DNA of 64,000 nucleotides. Origin: Blautia schinkii DSM 10518 (GTDB lineage: Bacteria > Bacillota > Clostridia > Lachnospirales > Lachnospiraceae). The notes beneath the pieces are model-generated. The model was not told where the DNA came from. It saw only the letters and a list, made by a program, of their open reading frames with translations, and searched no databases. Positions 32,952-42,346 of the stretch are shown here, piece by piece. Each line of letters begins with the position of its first letter. The first letter of the stretch is position 1. A program made the translations under genes and the position numbers. The stretch is taken from positions 62,001 to 126,000 of the forward strand of contig JNKJ01000010.1 of assembly GCA_000702025.1 (NCBI GenBank), written 5' to 3'.

Positions 32952-34730
32952 ATGGCAGAAAAAGATTTTGGCTGGAGAAAACTATCGCTGAGAAAACAGA
33001 CCTTTATCATTTATTTTCTAGGTGCGTTTACTTTAATAGCGGTCTTTTTTATCTTGTATCTGAGTATTTTGGGAAAATCGCTGGATGATCATTCAGCCAG
33101 CCGGTTAGACTCCGTTATGGTAGATATTGAAAGAAGACTGGATTTTGCAATAGAAAGCGTGGCACAGGATGCGAAAATAATTGGTTTCAGCAACGAAGTT
33201 CAATCTTATCTTGATGATACGTCAACGAATTCCGAGGAAAAAAATAAGACAAAAATTGAATCCTCCACTATTGGAATTACAGTTGGCAGTTCTCTGATTG
33301 ATTCTATTTATATATACGATTTCTATAACAACTATTATGCGGCCACAGAGAACACATGGAGAGAGAATGCCGGGAAAAGTATTACATCGGCACCTTGGTA
33401 TTTTGATGTGATGAAAGAAAAAGGCAATTATATTGTAAGTTTGAACAGCGGAGATTTTTTTAATGAGGTTGAGGAAAACTATCTTTCAGTAATTCGTTTG
33501 ATTAATAATGTAGATACTTTGGAACCTATAGGGATTTTAATTGCGAATGTTCCTTTAAGGAATATTATAGACATGGATATATTCGGGGAATACTCAGCAG
33601 GAGATGATGTTATATGGTGTTTGACAGAAGAAAATGGCATGCCACTGTGCAGTTCTGATGATAGGCTTGGAAACGTCTTAGGTTTTATCAATGCAGATAA
33701 AACTGGTATACAGAAATTCAAACTTGATCGTAAGAAATATGATGGGACATATGCAGTATATGAGCAGGCTGGACTTCAATTTTATGCTGCTGTGGAACGC
33801 AATATCTTTGCTAAGGATTATCTTGGCTATTATATTACTATTTTGTTATTATGTCTGTTGCTTTTTGTTATGATTCTGGTACTTACTCAGGTTTTTACGA
33901 GATCCATACGATATCCGTTAGACTCCGTACTAAGAGCGATGAACTGTATTAAGAATAAAAATTTTAGAGATATTGAGATTATTGAAACGAATCGTGAAAT
34001 GACTATGCTGCAGAAAGGTTACAACGCAATGATCGAGGAGATTCACGGGTTGTTTGATGAGGTGGGGAGAGAACAGAAGCAGAAACGGATGTATGAGTTA
34101 AATGTGCTCAATGCACAGATCCGCCCCCATTTTCTTTATAATACCTTTGATTCTGTCTGTGCTCTTGCCCTGATGGAGAGGTCGCGGGATATCTATTTAT
34201 TAATGCAGGCTCTGGGAAAATATTATCGTATCAGTCTTCATAAAGGTGATGAAATAATTTCACTCAAAGAAGAATTGGAGATTATCAGGAACTATGCTGT
34301 CATTCAGAAATACCGTTTTCAGAACGTGTTTGAGATACAGTATGAGGTGCCGGAGGAACTGCTGAATTATAAAATTCTAAAGCTTGTCCTTCAGCCATTT
34401 GTTGAAAATTCTATTTATCACGGACTTAAGACGAAGGGATTTCGTGGTGAAATATTAATTTCGGGAGGCCTGGAAGACGACTATCTTGTGATAAAAATAC
34501 AGGATAACGGTATTGGAATGAGTATGGAAAAGATTCAGAAGATACTTGGCGGCGAAGTCGATGGAGAGGAAAGAAGCTTCGGAATGTATGGAACTATGCA
34601 GCGTATATCGCTGCATTACGGAGAGAATAATCTGGTATCTGTCCTGTCAGAGAAAAATCAGGGTACCAGCATCATCATACGCATTCCTATTAGCGGAGAT
34701 GCGAGTGGAGGGACACAAAAGGGATGCTGA
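32952..34730 (+). CDS. Sensor histidine kinase, YesM/LytS type
   Basis: A 592-aa membrane kinase. It has a first helix (about 20-42), a large extracellular sensor (about 43-285), a second helix (about 290-315), a HAMP-like linker, and the His_kinase domain with phospho-acceptor H393 in NAQIRPHFLYNTF. The ATPase part has the N-box VENSIYHGLKTKG and the G-box DNGIGM. I took the ATG of MAEKDFGW; the longer frame begins inside the upstream gene. Kinase and regulator genes overlap by 7 bp. The linked binding lipoprotein suggests sensing of a sugar-loaded protein. Confidence 0.93.
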   Translation: MAEKDFGWRKLSLRKQTFIIYFLGAFTLIAVFFILYLSILGKSLDDHSASRLDSVMVDIERRLDFAIESVAQDAKIIGFSNEVQSYLDDTSTNSEEKNKTKIESSTIGITVGSSLIDSIYIYDFYNNYYAATENTWRENAGKSITSAPWYFDVMKEKGNYIVSLNSGDFFNEVEENYLSVIRLINNVDTLEPIGILIANVPLRNIIDMDIFGEYSAGDDVIWCLTEENGMPLCSSDDRLGNVLGFINADKTGIQKFKLDRKKYDGTYAVYEQAGLQFYAAVERNIFAKDYLGYYITILLLCLLLFVMILVLTQVFTRSIRYPLDSVLRAMNCIKNKNFRDIEIIETNREMTMLQKGYNAMIEEIHGLFDEVGREQKQKRMYELNVLNAQIRPHFLYNTFDSVCALALMERSRDIYLLMQALGKYYRISLHKGDEIISLKEELEIIRNYAVIQKYRFQNVFEIQYEVPEELLNYKILKLVLQPFVENSIYHGLKTKGFRGEILISGGLEDDYLVIKIQDNGIGMSMEKIQKILGGEVDGEERSFGMYGTMQRISLHYGENNLVSVLSEKNQGTSIIIRIPISGDASGGTQKGC

Positions 34731-36304
34731 AATTATTGATCGTTGATGACGAACCTTTGGTGATTGAACTGATTATCCGTTGTATTGATTGGGAAGAAAA
34801 CGGGTATGAAATAGTGGGGAAGGCATTCACAGCAGAGGAAGCAGAAGCACTGACAGATGAACTGCAGCCGGATGTGATTTTTACGGATGTGCGAATGCCG
34901 GAGCACACGGGGCTGGAGCTTGCAAGAGCTGTTCTTAGTAAATATACCGATATTAAGATTATCATGATTTCGGGATACGATGAATTCAGCTATGTAAATG
35001 AAGGCTTGAAAATAGGTATTTTCGATTACATATTAAAGCCAATAGCAGAGGAAACTCTTCTCGAGGTAGCATGCCGTGTACGGGATGTGATACTGAAAGA
35101 ACGAGAGCATAACGATGAGTTTGAACGGCTGAAGCTGGAGTTCGAACAAAATTTCGAGGTGATCAGGGAAAAGCATATTGAACGGCTTGTCACTTCCCAG
35201 AACGTAGAACTGGTGGCGGAGAATCTCGCTTTTTTTGATATAAAGCTGAATGAGGGGTGTTATCAAGCGGCTATATTAGAGTATAGTGAGGATGAGGAAG
35301 TTAAGGAGAAAAAGGATCTGCTTCAGTCTATACAGGTACGGGATATTGTAAACGCATTTTTTTCAGGATATCCCGCAATCCTTCTTTTCGAGAAACATTT
35401 TCAGAGGATAGGAATTATCAATAATCAACCGGAGGTGGATTTTGCCGTCTTGTGCAGCGGACTGCAGGCAGAGTTGTGCAAAAGTGCAGGTATATGTGCC
35501 AGAATCGGCATAGGCGAGAGATATAAAGATTTGAGGCAGTTATCTATATCCTACCGGGAAGCTTGTGATGTACTGACCTATGGATTTTCTGCGGAGATGG
35601 AGCGAAGCATACAATATCGCGAGATATTCAGCAGACTTGGGGAGAATCCGGTAATGCAGGACGGGATTTTTCGAAAATTTGAGTATTATATGAAGCAGGC
35701 CATGCTGGAAGAGGCGAAGGAAACAGTATGTAGTACATTCACAATGTTAAGAGAGTGTGTTATCACTAAGGAGCAGGCAGTTCGTATTGCCATGCGCTAT
35801 GTGATGGAGATTTTTTCTGCAGCAGAGGAGCTTAGAGTAAGCTATACAGAAGATGAGAAGGACGAAACAGAGATTATTTATGGATTGCTGTGCCTGTCAA
35901 ATCTGAAGGATATGCAGGGGTATATCTGTGATCTTCTGCTTTCCTTTATGGATGCCTTTAAGAAGCAGAACGGTACAAAAAATGTCAGCGTGGTACAGGC
36001 TGCGGAGGCATATTTGAAAGAGCATTACCAGGATCCGGAGCTTTCCCTGGCGCAGATTGCCAGGGAGCTTTATGTAAATCCCAACTACCTTAGCCGAATT
36101 TTTAAAGAGAAAAATGGTAAGAGTTTCCGGGAATATCTTCTTGACATTAGGATGGAAAAAGCTCTTGTGCTGCTTCGGCAGACAACATTAAAATCCTATG
36201 AGGTAGCAGAAAAAATAGGTATTAAAGACCCCGGATACTTCAGTTTTTGCTTTAAGAAAAAATTCGGAAAATCCGTGCAGTCTATGCTGCGTTCTGAGCT
36301 ATAA
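34724..36304 (+). CDS. Response regulator, YesN type (REC plus AraC helix-turn-helix)
   Basis: A 526-aa regulator. The N-terminal receiver domain has the acidic pair D8-D9 and phospho-acceptor D55 in VIFTDVRMPEHTG, with the conserved Lys in YILKPIAEE. A coiled and helical middle (about 125-410) links to a C-terminal AraC-type domain (about 425-526: LSLAQIARELYVNPNYLSRIFKEKNGKSF and YEVAEKIGIKDPGYFSFCFKKKFGKS). It overlaps the kinase gene and is followed by a strong terminator. It probably activates the sugar genes that follow (inference). Confidence 0.95.
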   Translation: MLKLLIVDDEPLVIELIIRCIDWEENGYEIVGKAFTAEEAEALTDELQPDVIFTDVRMPEHTGLELARAVLSKYTDIKIIMISGYDEFSYVNEGLKIGIFDYILKPIAEETLLEVACRVRDVILKEREHNDEFERLKLEFEQNFEVIREKHIERLVTSQNVELVAENLAFFDIKLNEGCYQAAILEYSEDEEVKEKKDLLQSIQVRDIVNAFFSGYPAILLFEKHFQRIGIINNQPEVDFAVLCSGLQAELCKSAGICARIGIGERYKDLRQLSISYREACDVLTYGFSAEMERSIQYREIFSRLGENPVMQDGIFRKFEYYMKQAMLEEAKETVCSTFTMLRECVITKEQAVRIAMRYVMEIFSAAEELRVSYTEDEKDETEIIYGLLCLSNLKDMQGYICDLLLSFMDAFKKQNGTKNVSVVQAAEAYLKEHYQDPELSLAQIARELYVNPNYLSRIFKEKNGKSFREYLLDIRMEKALVLLRQTTLKSYEVAEKIGIKDPGYFSFCFKKKFGKSVQSMLRSEL

Positions 36305-36332
36305 TTGTAATTCATGATTAAAATAATAAAAC

Positions 36333-36382
36333 AAAAAACGCTTTCTAAGACTTGTTTTAACAAGAAGTAGAAAGCGTTTTTT
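36333..36382 (+). terminator. Intrinsic terminator after the regulator gene
   Basis: A 15-bp perfect stem pairs 36333-36347 (AAAAAACGCTTTCTA) with 36368-36382, with an inner CTTGTT/AACAAG stem in the loop and a U-rich 3' arm. It separates the sensor unit from the catabolic genes, which should therefore have their own promoter between 36383 and 36541. Confidence 0.93.
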
Positions 36383-36541
36383 ATGTGCCATGTAAAATCA
36401 TATGTTAAAAAACAAGTGGGATTTTCTAAAGTTTTCAGTAAGATAACTTCATGTAATAAACCAAAAAAGAATGCTACAATGCTACTCAACAGGAGAAAAG
36501 GAGAAGGTCCTGTAAATAAAACACACATGGAGGGTGAAATT

Positions 36542-37279
36542 ATGGCAGATATTTCAAAAATGACAAAAGAGGAAATTGCAAAGTATCTTGATTATTCTTT
36601 CGTGTTGGATCCGGCAGATACGGAAGAGATATACAAGGGATATCTTGAGGAAGTTAAGCGCTATAAATTCGGAGCCATCTGTCTGCTTCCGTATAGAATT
36701 CCACTGGTTGTACAGGAAATCGGCGATTTCTGTAAAGAGAATGATATTAAGATTGGAGGTCCCGTTGGTTTTCCATACGGACAGAATTCCACTTCAGTAA
36801 AGATGTTTGAGGCAAAAGAATTGATTCAAATGGGTGCTACACAACTTGATATGGCTACAAATGTGGCTGCTTTAAAAGAAAAGAAATATGATTATTATAA
36901 AAATGAACTGACAGAACTTGCAAAGATAGGGAAAGACAATCATGTGGTGACAAAGGCTATTATTCAGGTAGGGCATTTGACAGATGAGGAAATTAAAATT
37001 GCCACCCGTCTTGTAGCGGAATCAGGAATCGACCAGGTTAAGACAGCAACAGGGCTGCTGACACCATACCGCCCCAACTATAACGATATGCTTCTGATGA
37101 AGAGTGTTTTAGACGAGATGGGACCAGAGTGCAAATGCCGGATGAAATCTACAACATCAACCTTACCGGAGGTTTATACATTCATACAAATGGGCTGTGA
37201 ATCAATCGGAACCGGCGCTGGTCCGGAGATAGTAGAAAAGCTTGGCAAATATCAGGAATTATATTTTGGAAACAAATAA
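36542..37279 (+). CDS. DeoC-family (deoxyribose-phosphate aldolase-like) aldolase
   Basis: A 245-aa class I aldolase of the DeoC family. The Schiff-base Lys is K167 in DQVKTATGLLTP, the second active-site Lys is K202 in RMKSTTST, and D103 (QLDMATN) matches the conserved aspartate. The start has GGAGGGTG upstream. DeoC enzymes split 2-deoxyribose-5-phosphate, but the altered second motif (KSTTST instead of the usual KASGGI) and the sugar-acid neighbours suggest a different substrate. It opens the catabolic run. Confidence 0.88.
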   Translation: MADISKMTKEEIAKYLDYSFVLDPADTEEIYKGYLEEVKRYKFGAICLLPYRIPLVVQEIGDFCKENDIKIGGPVGFPYGQNSTSVKMFEAKELIQMGATQLDMATNVAALKEKKYDYYKNELTELAKIGKDNHVVTKAIIQVGHLTDEEIKIATRLVAESGIDQVKTATGLLTPYRPNYNDMLLMKSVLDEMGPECKCRMKSTTSTLPEVYTFIQMGCESIGTGAGPEIVEKLGKYQELYFGNK

Positions 37280-37304
37280 CTAAGCTGAGAAAGGAAAGGT
37301 GAAA

Positions 37305-38351
37305 ATGAAAGCTTTATTTTATGAGAAGCCGTTAAGAGAGAATGCGTCTATTTGTGAAAAGCCATATCCTCAGTGTGGTGAGGATGAAGTGATCATCAAA
37401 GTGATGAGCTGTAGTATCTGTCATGGTGTTGAGTGTGACCATGAGAAAGCAGGAGGAAGCAGCTGTTCCAGTTATCCACTGACTCCAGGACATGAATTTT
37501 CCGGGATTGTACAGGAGGTAGGGGGAAATGTTAAGACTGTTAAACCAGGTGACCGGGTAACAGCGGATAATACAGTCCCTTGTGGCATTTGCTTCTACTG
37601 CAGGAAAGGTGATTTTATCCATTGTCCCGATAAAAGGAATCTGGGAAATGTCGCAGACGGAGGTTTTGCAGAATACGTAAAGGTTAAAGAAGGGAAGACC
37701 ATACATATTCCGGATCATGTATCGTTTAATGAAGCGTGTCTCACAGAACCGGTAGCATGCTGTATGCATTCCATGGACCAGATGAACATCCGGTACGGCG
37801 ATGAAGTGATTGTGCTGGGGGCAGGGCCGATGGGAATTATTCTGGCACAATTGGCTATGCATAGTAATGCAAAACACGTGGTAGTGGTGGCATCCTCCCG
37901 GAAAAAACTGGATATTGTGAAGAGTCTTGGAATTGACACGATACTTATGGACAGAAATGATTACAGCAAGCATGAGCAGGAAATCCTGAAGCGTTATCCT
38001 TTAGGAGCTGATTGTCTGTTTGATGCTACCGGTGCGGAGGAGCTTGTTTATACTGTGCCCAGACTGATGAAAATGGGCGGCAGGATTCTTGGCTATGGTT
38101 ATTACCGCGGGGAACAGCCACAGCTGCGTTTTCCATTTAATGAATTCTGGGATAAAGAGCTTACTTATTATTCATCATTAAGTCAGGTCGGAGATTTTGG
38201 CCGCGCGATGGACGCGATTGCGGTGGGAAAAGTAAATACAAAGATATTGATCAGTTATGAGTATGATCTGGAGAATTACTTTCAGGCATTGGATAAGGTC
38301 CTCTATGAGAAGGATGTCATCAAGGTGATTGTTCATCCCAATAAGGAATGA
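37305..38351 (+). CDS. Zinc-dependent alcohol dehydrogenase (MDR), paralogue 1
   Basis: A 348-aa medium-chain dehydrogenase. Catalytic-zinc ligands appear as SICHGVECDH (Cys) and GHEFSGIVQEVG (His-Glu), structural-zinc cysteines as CGICFYCRKGDFIHC, and the Rossmann motif as VLGAGPMGI. The catalytic-site Cys is followed by HGVE rather than the usual GSD, a variation within polyol dehydrogenases. The ATG has AAAGGTG just upstream. It follows the DeoC-like gene by 25 bp and precedes a second member of the family; together they could oxidise different hydroxyls of one sugar or polyol. Confidence 0.9.
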   Translation: MKALFYEKPLRENASICEKPYPQCGEDEVIIKVMSCSICHGVECDHEKAGGSSCSSYPLTPGHEFSGIVQEVGGNVKTVKPGDRVTADNTVPCGICFYCRKGDFIHCPDKRNLGNVADGGFAEYVKVKEGKTIHIPDHVSFNEACLTEPVACCMHSMDQMNIRYGDEVIVLGAGPMGIILAQLAMHSNAKHVVVVASSRKKLDIVKSLGIDTILMDRNDYSKHEQEILKRYPLGADCLFDATGAEELVYTVPRLMKMGGRILGYGYYRGEQPQLRFPFNEFWDKELTYYSSLSQVGDFGRAMDAIAVGKVNTKILISYEYDLENYFQALDKVLYEKDVIKVIVHPNKE

Positions 38352-38365
38352 TATAGGAGAAAGAA

Positions 38366-39406
38366 ATGAAAAACAAAGCAGCGTACTGCACAGGATTGGA
38401 AAAGATGGAGATAGACGATGCACCTATGCCTGTGTGCGGTGATGAGGATGTATTGATTGAGGTTGCGTACTGTGGAGTGTGTGGTTCCGATGCACATTGG
38501 TACGCTAATGGGGAAGCCGGCTTTGAGGATGTATATCCTTATATCCTGGGACATGAATTTACCGGGGTAGTCATAGAGACGGGAAGTGAGGTTAGTAATC
38601 TGAAGATTGGGGACCGAGTTGTGGTTGAACCGGGAAAAACCTGCGGCAAGTGTAAATGGTGTAAGGAGGGACGCTATAATCTCTGCCCAGATATCCGTTT
38701 TCTATCTGCACCCAGAGAGCAGGGGGCAATGCAGAAATATGTCGCACATCCGGCCAGTTTGTGCTATAAGCTTCCGGAGAATGTTTCACTGAAGACCGGG
38801 GCATTGATTGAACCGTTTGCGGTTGGTTTGCACGCGGTGGAAACGGCTGAGGTGACGCCTGGGAAAACGGTAGCGATTCTGGGCTGCGGCTGCATTGGTC
38901 TTTGTGTACTCATGGCATCTAAGCTTTACCATGCAGCTAAGGTTATCATGCTGGATGTGTTTGAGGAAAAGCTTCAGACAGCATTAGCCTTTGGTGCAGA
39001 TGCGGTCATTCATTCAAAGAATGAGGATGCTGCTGCCAGGGTGATGGAACTCACGGATGGTATGGGAGCGGATATTGTATTTGAAGCTGCAGGTACTCCC
39101 GTTACAACGGCTATGACAGAAAAACTGGTTATGCGCGGTGGTGTCATTACCCTGATTGGCTGCACACATGGGGAAACACCTTTTGAATTTTACCATATTA
39201 TCGAAAAAGAAGTGGCAATAAAGCCAATCTTCAGGTACAGGAATAACTATCAGACAGCAATAAAAGCCCTCGAAGGAGGAAGAGTGGAGCTTGATCGCCT
39301 GATTACGGGGGAATATACCTTGGAACAGGCAAAGGAAGCATTTGACACTGCTCTTTACGGGAAACAGGATAATATCAAGGTGATGGTAAAAATCAAGGAT
39401 GAATAG
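38366..39406 (+). CDS. Zinc-dependent polyol/sorbitol-type dehydrogenase (MDR), paralogue 2
   Basis: A 346-aa medium-chain dehydrogenase resembling sorbitol, xylitol or L-iditol dehydrogenases. It shows the catalytic zinc region VCGSDAHWY and GHEFTGVVIETG, the structural-zinc cysteines in EPGKTCGKCKWCKEGRYNLC, and the NAD Rossmann motif LGCGCIGL. Such enzymes oxidise a polyol to a ketose with NAD+. It lies 14 bp after paralogue 1 and 21 bp before the SDR gene. The exact polyol is not identified. Confidence 0.92.
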   Translation: MKNKAAYCTGLEKMEIDDAPMPVCGDEDVLIEVAYCGVCGSDAHWYANGEAGFEDVYPYILGHEFTGVVIETGSEVSNLKIGDRVVVEPGKTCGKCKWCKEGRYNLCPDIRFLSAPREQGAMQKYVAHPASLCYKLPENVSLKTGALIEPFAVGLHAVETAEVTPGKTVAILGCGCIGLCVLMASKLYHAAKVIMLDVFEEKLQTALAFGADAVIHSKNEDAAARVMELTDGMGADIVFEAAGTPVTTAMTEKLVMRGGVITLIGCTHGETPFEFYHIIEKEVAIKPIFRYRNNYQTAIKALEGGRVELDRLITGEYTLEQAKEAFDTALYGKQDNIKVMVKIKDE

Positions 39407-39427
39407 ACAGCACAGGGAGGTGCAGAC

Positions 39428-40168
39428 ATGAAATATGTATTGATTACCGGAAGTGCTCACGGTCTGGGGCTTGCTTTGACAAAAAAGTATCTGCAGGAAG
39501 GATATATGGTGTTCGGCTGTGTGAACAGGAAGGGAACCGAAGATTTATATGAGCTGCGTAAGAAATATACTAAAAGGCTGGAGATTCTGGCAATGGATAT
39601 ATCAAATACGGAAAATGTACACAATGCGTTCAAGACCATCCAGGAAGAGACAGAACGTCTTGATTTAGTGATAAACAATGCAGGAATATTACCCAGAGAT
39701 TCCGGACTGCCTCTGGAAGAGACAGAAGTGGATGATTTTCTGGAAACCTTAAATATAAATACAATAGGAGCATTCCGGGTTATCAAGCACGCGATTCCTC
39801 TGCTGCGAAAAGGGGAAGAAAAAGTAATACTGAACGTTTCTTCCGCTGGTGGCAGTCTCACACATATAACAGAGCTTGATACATGTCAGGATGATTACCC
39901 ATATGCTTATTGTATGTCAAAGGCAGCCTTGAATATGGGAAGTGCCATTTTACAGAGATACTGCCGGGGGGATGGGATTAAAGTGCTGTGCGTCCATCCA
40001 GGTGTCATGAAGACAAGAATGAATGAGTCGGCAACAGGGCAAGCGGCAGAAGCTCTTATTCTTCCGGAGGTATCTGCAGAATCCATTTATCATCTGGTAC
40101 AGAATAATAGGGGAAAGCTTGATGGACCGTTCTTTTATCAATACACTGGTGAGGTTTTTCCATATTAA
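39428..40168 (+). CDS. Short-chain dehydrogenase/reductase
   Basis: A 246-aa SDR with nucleotide motif TGSAHGLGLAL, the NNAG motif (INNAGILPRD), catalytic Ser in VSSAGGS and YAYCMSKAAL (YxxxK). It has AGGGAGG upstream. Substrate unknown; in comparable loci SDRs oxidise aldose sugars at C1 or act on keto-deoxy acids. It lies between the polyol dehydrogenase and the enolase-superfamily dehydratase, which would fit the oxidation of a sugar to a lactone or acid followed by dehydration. Confidence 0.9.
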   Translation: MKYVLITGSAHGLGLALTKKYLQEGYMVFGCVNRKGTEDLYELRKKYTKRLEILAMDISNTENVHNAFKTIQEETERLDLVINNAGILPRDSGLPLEETEVDDFLETLNINTIGAFRVIKHAIPLLRKGEEKVILNVSSAGGSLTHITELDTCQDDYPYAYCMSKAALNMGSAILQRYCRGDGIKVLCVHPGVMKTRMNESATGQAAEALILPEVSAESIYHLVQNNRGKLDGPFFYQYTGEVFPY

Positions 40169-40187
40169 CAGGGAAGGATAATAAGTT

Positions 40188-41294
40188 ATGAATCAAAACA
40201 TAAAGAAAATAGAGGTGTCTCTTGTGGCGTCACCTGTGCGGTCCGGTTTTCAGGATGCCACACGCAAGGTGGAAACCGTGGGCCTGTGTATTGTGGAGGT
40301 TACCACTGACCAGGGTCTGACAGGAATCGGGGTGACGTATCATGAAGTGGGGGGAGAAGCAATCAAATCACTGATTGATGGTTATTACGCACCAAAGCTT
40401 GTGGGACGTTCCCCATTTGAAACAGAGGTGATCTGGGAAGAACTTTTCCATTATGCCCGTGGAGTAGGCAGAAAGGGACTGGCATTCTGTGCGCTTAGTG
40501 CAGTGGACATTGCACTATGGGATCTGAAAGGTAAAATACTTGGCATGCCATTGTATCGGCTTATGGGGGGAACAAAAAGAAACATACCAATCTATGCCAG
40601 CGGGGGCTGGACCTCATACAGTGACGAGGAACTGGTGGAAGAGGCTGTGGAAATGGTGGCTCGGGGATATAGGGCAATCAAGCTGAAGGTAGGCGTAAAC
40701 GGAGGACGTGATATTCAGGCAGATGTACGTAGGTGCCGTAAAGTACGGGAGGCGATTGGGTCTGACATTGAATTTATGGTGGATGCAAATAATGCTTTTC
40801 ATGCGGCTGATGCTGTACGGCTTGCCAATCGGCTTAGGGAATATGAGATTTCCATGTTTGAGGAACCGGTATTCGCAGACGATATTCCGGGACTTGCAAA
40901 ATTTGCTGCATCTACGGATATCCCGCTGGGAACCGGCGAACACGAATATACAAAGTATGGCGTCAGGGATCTGCTTCTGGGACATGCAGTGGATTATCTA
41001 CAGACAGATATCACCAGGTGCGGCGGTTTTACTGAGATGCTGAAAATTGCGGCGCTTTCCCAGGCATGGAATATTGCTCTGGCACCTCATGCCATGGAAT
41101 ATATACATATGCACATTGCAGGGGCAATGTCCAACACCGTTTTTCTTGAAAGGCTGTTCCTGTTTGAGGATATCACTGGCCGTGTATTTAAGGGCGCACC
41201 CCTTCCGGTGAACGGCATACTGGAAATCCCGGATAAGCCAGGACTGGGACTTGAGTTAGACAAAGAATTTATAATGGAGCAAAATAAAAATTAA
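40188..41294 (+). CDS. Enolase-superfamily sugar-acid dehydratase (mandelate racemase type)
   Basis: A 368-aa enzyme of the mandelate racemase / muconate lactonising subgroup. The barrel carries the KxK base motif K165-x-K167, the metal ligands D199, E225 and E251, and the D274-H301 dyad (APHAMEYIH). K plus His on opposite faces is the mandelate racemase subgroup pattern, whose members mostly dehydrate aldonates to 2-keto-3-deoxy acids. The DapA-family aldolase further down could split such a product. The specific acid (rhamnonate, fuconate, galactonate or other) is not determined. Confidence 0.9.
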   Translation: MNQNIKKIEVSLVASPVRSGFQDATRKVETVGLCIVEVTTDQGLTGIGVTYHEVGGEAIKSLIDGYYAPKLVGRSPFETEVIWEELFHYARGVGRKGLAFCALSAVDIALWDLKGKILGMPLYRLMGGTKRNIPIYASGGWTSYSDEELVEEAVEMVARGYRAIKLKVGVNGGRDIQADVRRCRKVREAIGSDIEFMVDANNAFHAADAVRLANRLREYEISMFEEPVFADDIPGLAKFAASTDIPLGTGEHEYTKYGVRDLLLGHAVDYLQTDITRCGGFTEMLKIAALSQAWNIALAPHAMEYIHMHIAGAMSNTVFLERLFLFEDITGRVFKGAPLPVNGILEIPDKPGLGLELDKEFIMEQNKN

Positions 41295-41323
41295 AAAATA
41301 AAATTATCAGGAGGGTTTTTACA

Positions 41324-42346
41324 ATGAAAAAAACTATAGCAATCGTAACAACATTAGCAATGAGCGCAGCACTTTGTACCGTACCCGTATATGCAAAGGA
41401 GAATGAAAACGAGGAGATCAGTATCGGCTTTGCACTTAAGACATTGGAGGAGGAGCGCTGGCAGAATGAAGTGAAGTATTTGGAACAGGAAGCAGAAGCA
41501 AACGGTGTGAACATTGATATTCAGTGTGCAAACGGTGATGCGGACAAACAGATTTCCCAGATTGAAAATATGGTGACGAATGGCGTCGATGTCATTATGG
41601 TTTGCTGCGTGGATGATGGTGCGCTGGCGAATGTATTAAACGACGCTCACGAACAGGGAGTACTGATTGTGTCTTATGATGACAATTTATCAAATACCTG
41701 GATTGATGCCTATGTGGGTTATGACCCATATGAAGTAGGCCTGGCTATTTCTGAGGCGGTTCTTCAGGAAGCGAAACCTGGAAATTATGCTTTTCTTTAT
41801 GGAGATAAGGGAAGTGGTCTGACTGTAAATCAGTTTGCCCAGGGAATGAAGGACACACTGCAGCCTCTGTTCGATGAGGGAAAGGCAGAGATGGTCATGG
41901 AGCAGTACTGTACTGGCTGGAAACCGGAGAACGCGATGGCGCACGTAGAAAATCTGATTTCTAATTATGGAACAGATATTGCAGCAGTGGTATGTATGAA
42001 TGACGGTACCGCATCCGGTGCGATTCAGGCGTTGGAAGCAGCAGGAATCGCCGGAGATGTTCTGGTAACAGGAATGGATGGGGATTTGACAGCGTGTCAG
42101 AGGATTGTACAAGGGACACAGATCAGTACAGTTTTCAAGAATCCGGCAAGATTGGCAAAAGCAGCAGTAGAAACCAGTATTAAAATTGTAAAGGGTGAAG
42201 AGCTTGATACGGATGCAACAGCAAATTTTGGAAAAAATGACTGCCCATGGGTAAAAGTAGGCTTTGATATCGTGACAAAGGATACTGTGGATGATGTGAT
42301 GATTGATACCGGCGTATTTACACACGAGGAAGTGTATGGTGAATGA
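41324..42346 (+). CDS. Ribose-type ABC transporter substrate-binding protein
   Basis: A 340-aa exported sugar-binding protein of the RbsB/XylF (periplasmic-binding type I) group. The signal peptide (residues 1-24) ends VYA; C18 is followed and preceded by residues that do not form a lipobox, so it is probably cleaved by signal peptidase I. The mature part shows GFALKTLEEERWQNEVKYLE, NMVTNGVDVIMVCCVDDGAL and TGMDGDLTACQRI. AGGAGG precedes the ATG. The stop overlaps the ATPase start (ATGA). Confidence 0.92.
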   Translation: MKKTIAIVTTLAMSAALCTVPVYAKENENEEISIGFALKTLEEERWQNEVKYLEQEAEANGVNIDIQCANGDADKQISQIENMVTNGVDVIMVCCVDDGALANVLNDAHEQGVLIVSYDDNLSNTWIDAYVGYDPYEVGLAISEAVLQEAKPGNYAFLYGDKGSGLTVNQFAQGMKDTLQPLFDEGKAEMVMEQYCTGWKPENAMAHVENLISNYGTDIAAVVCMNDGTASGAIQALEAAGIAGDVLVTGMDGDLTACQRIVQGTQISTVFKNPARLAKAAVETSIKIVKGEELDTDATANFGKNDCPWVKVGFDIVTKDTVDDVMIDTGVFTHEEVYGE

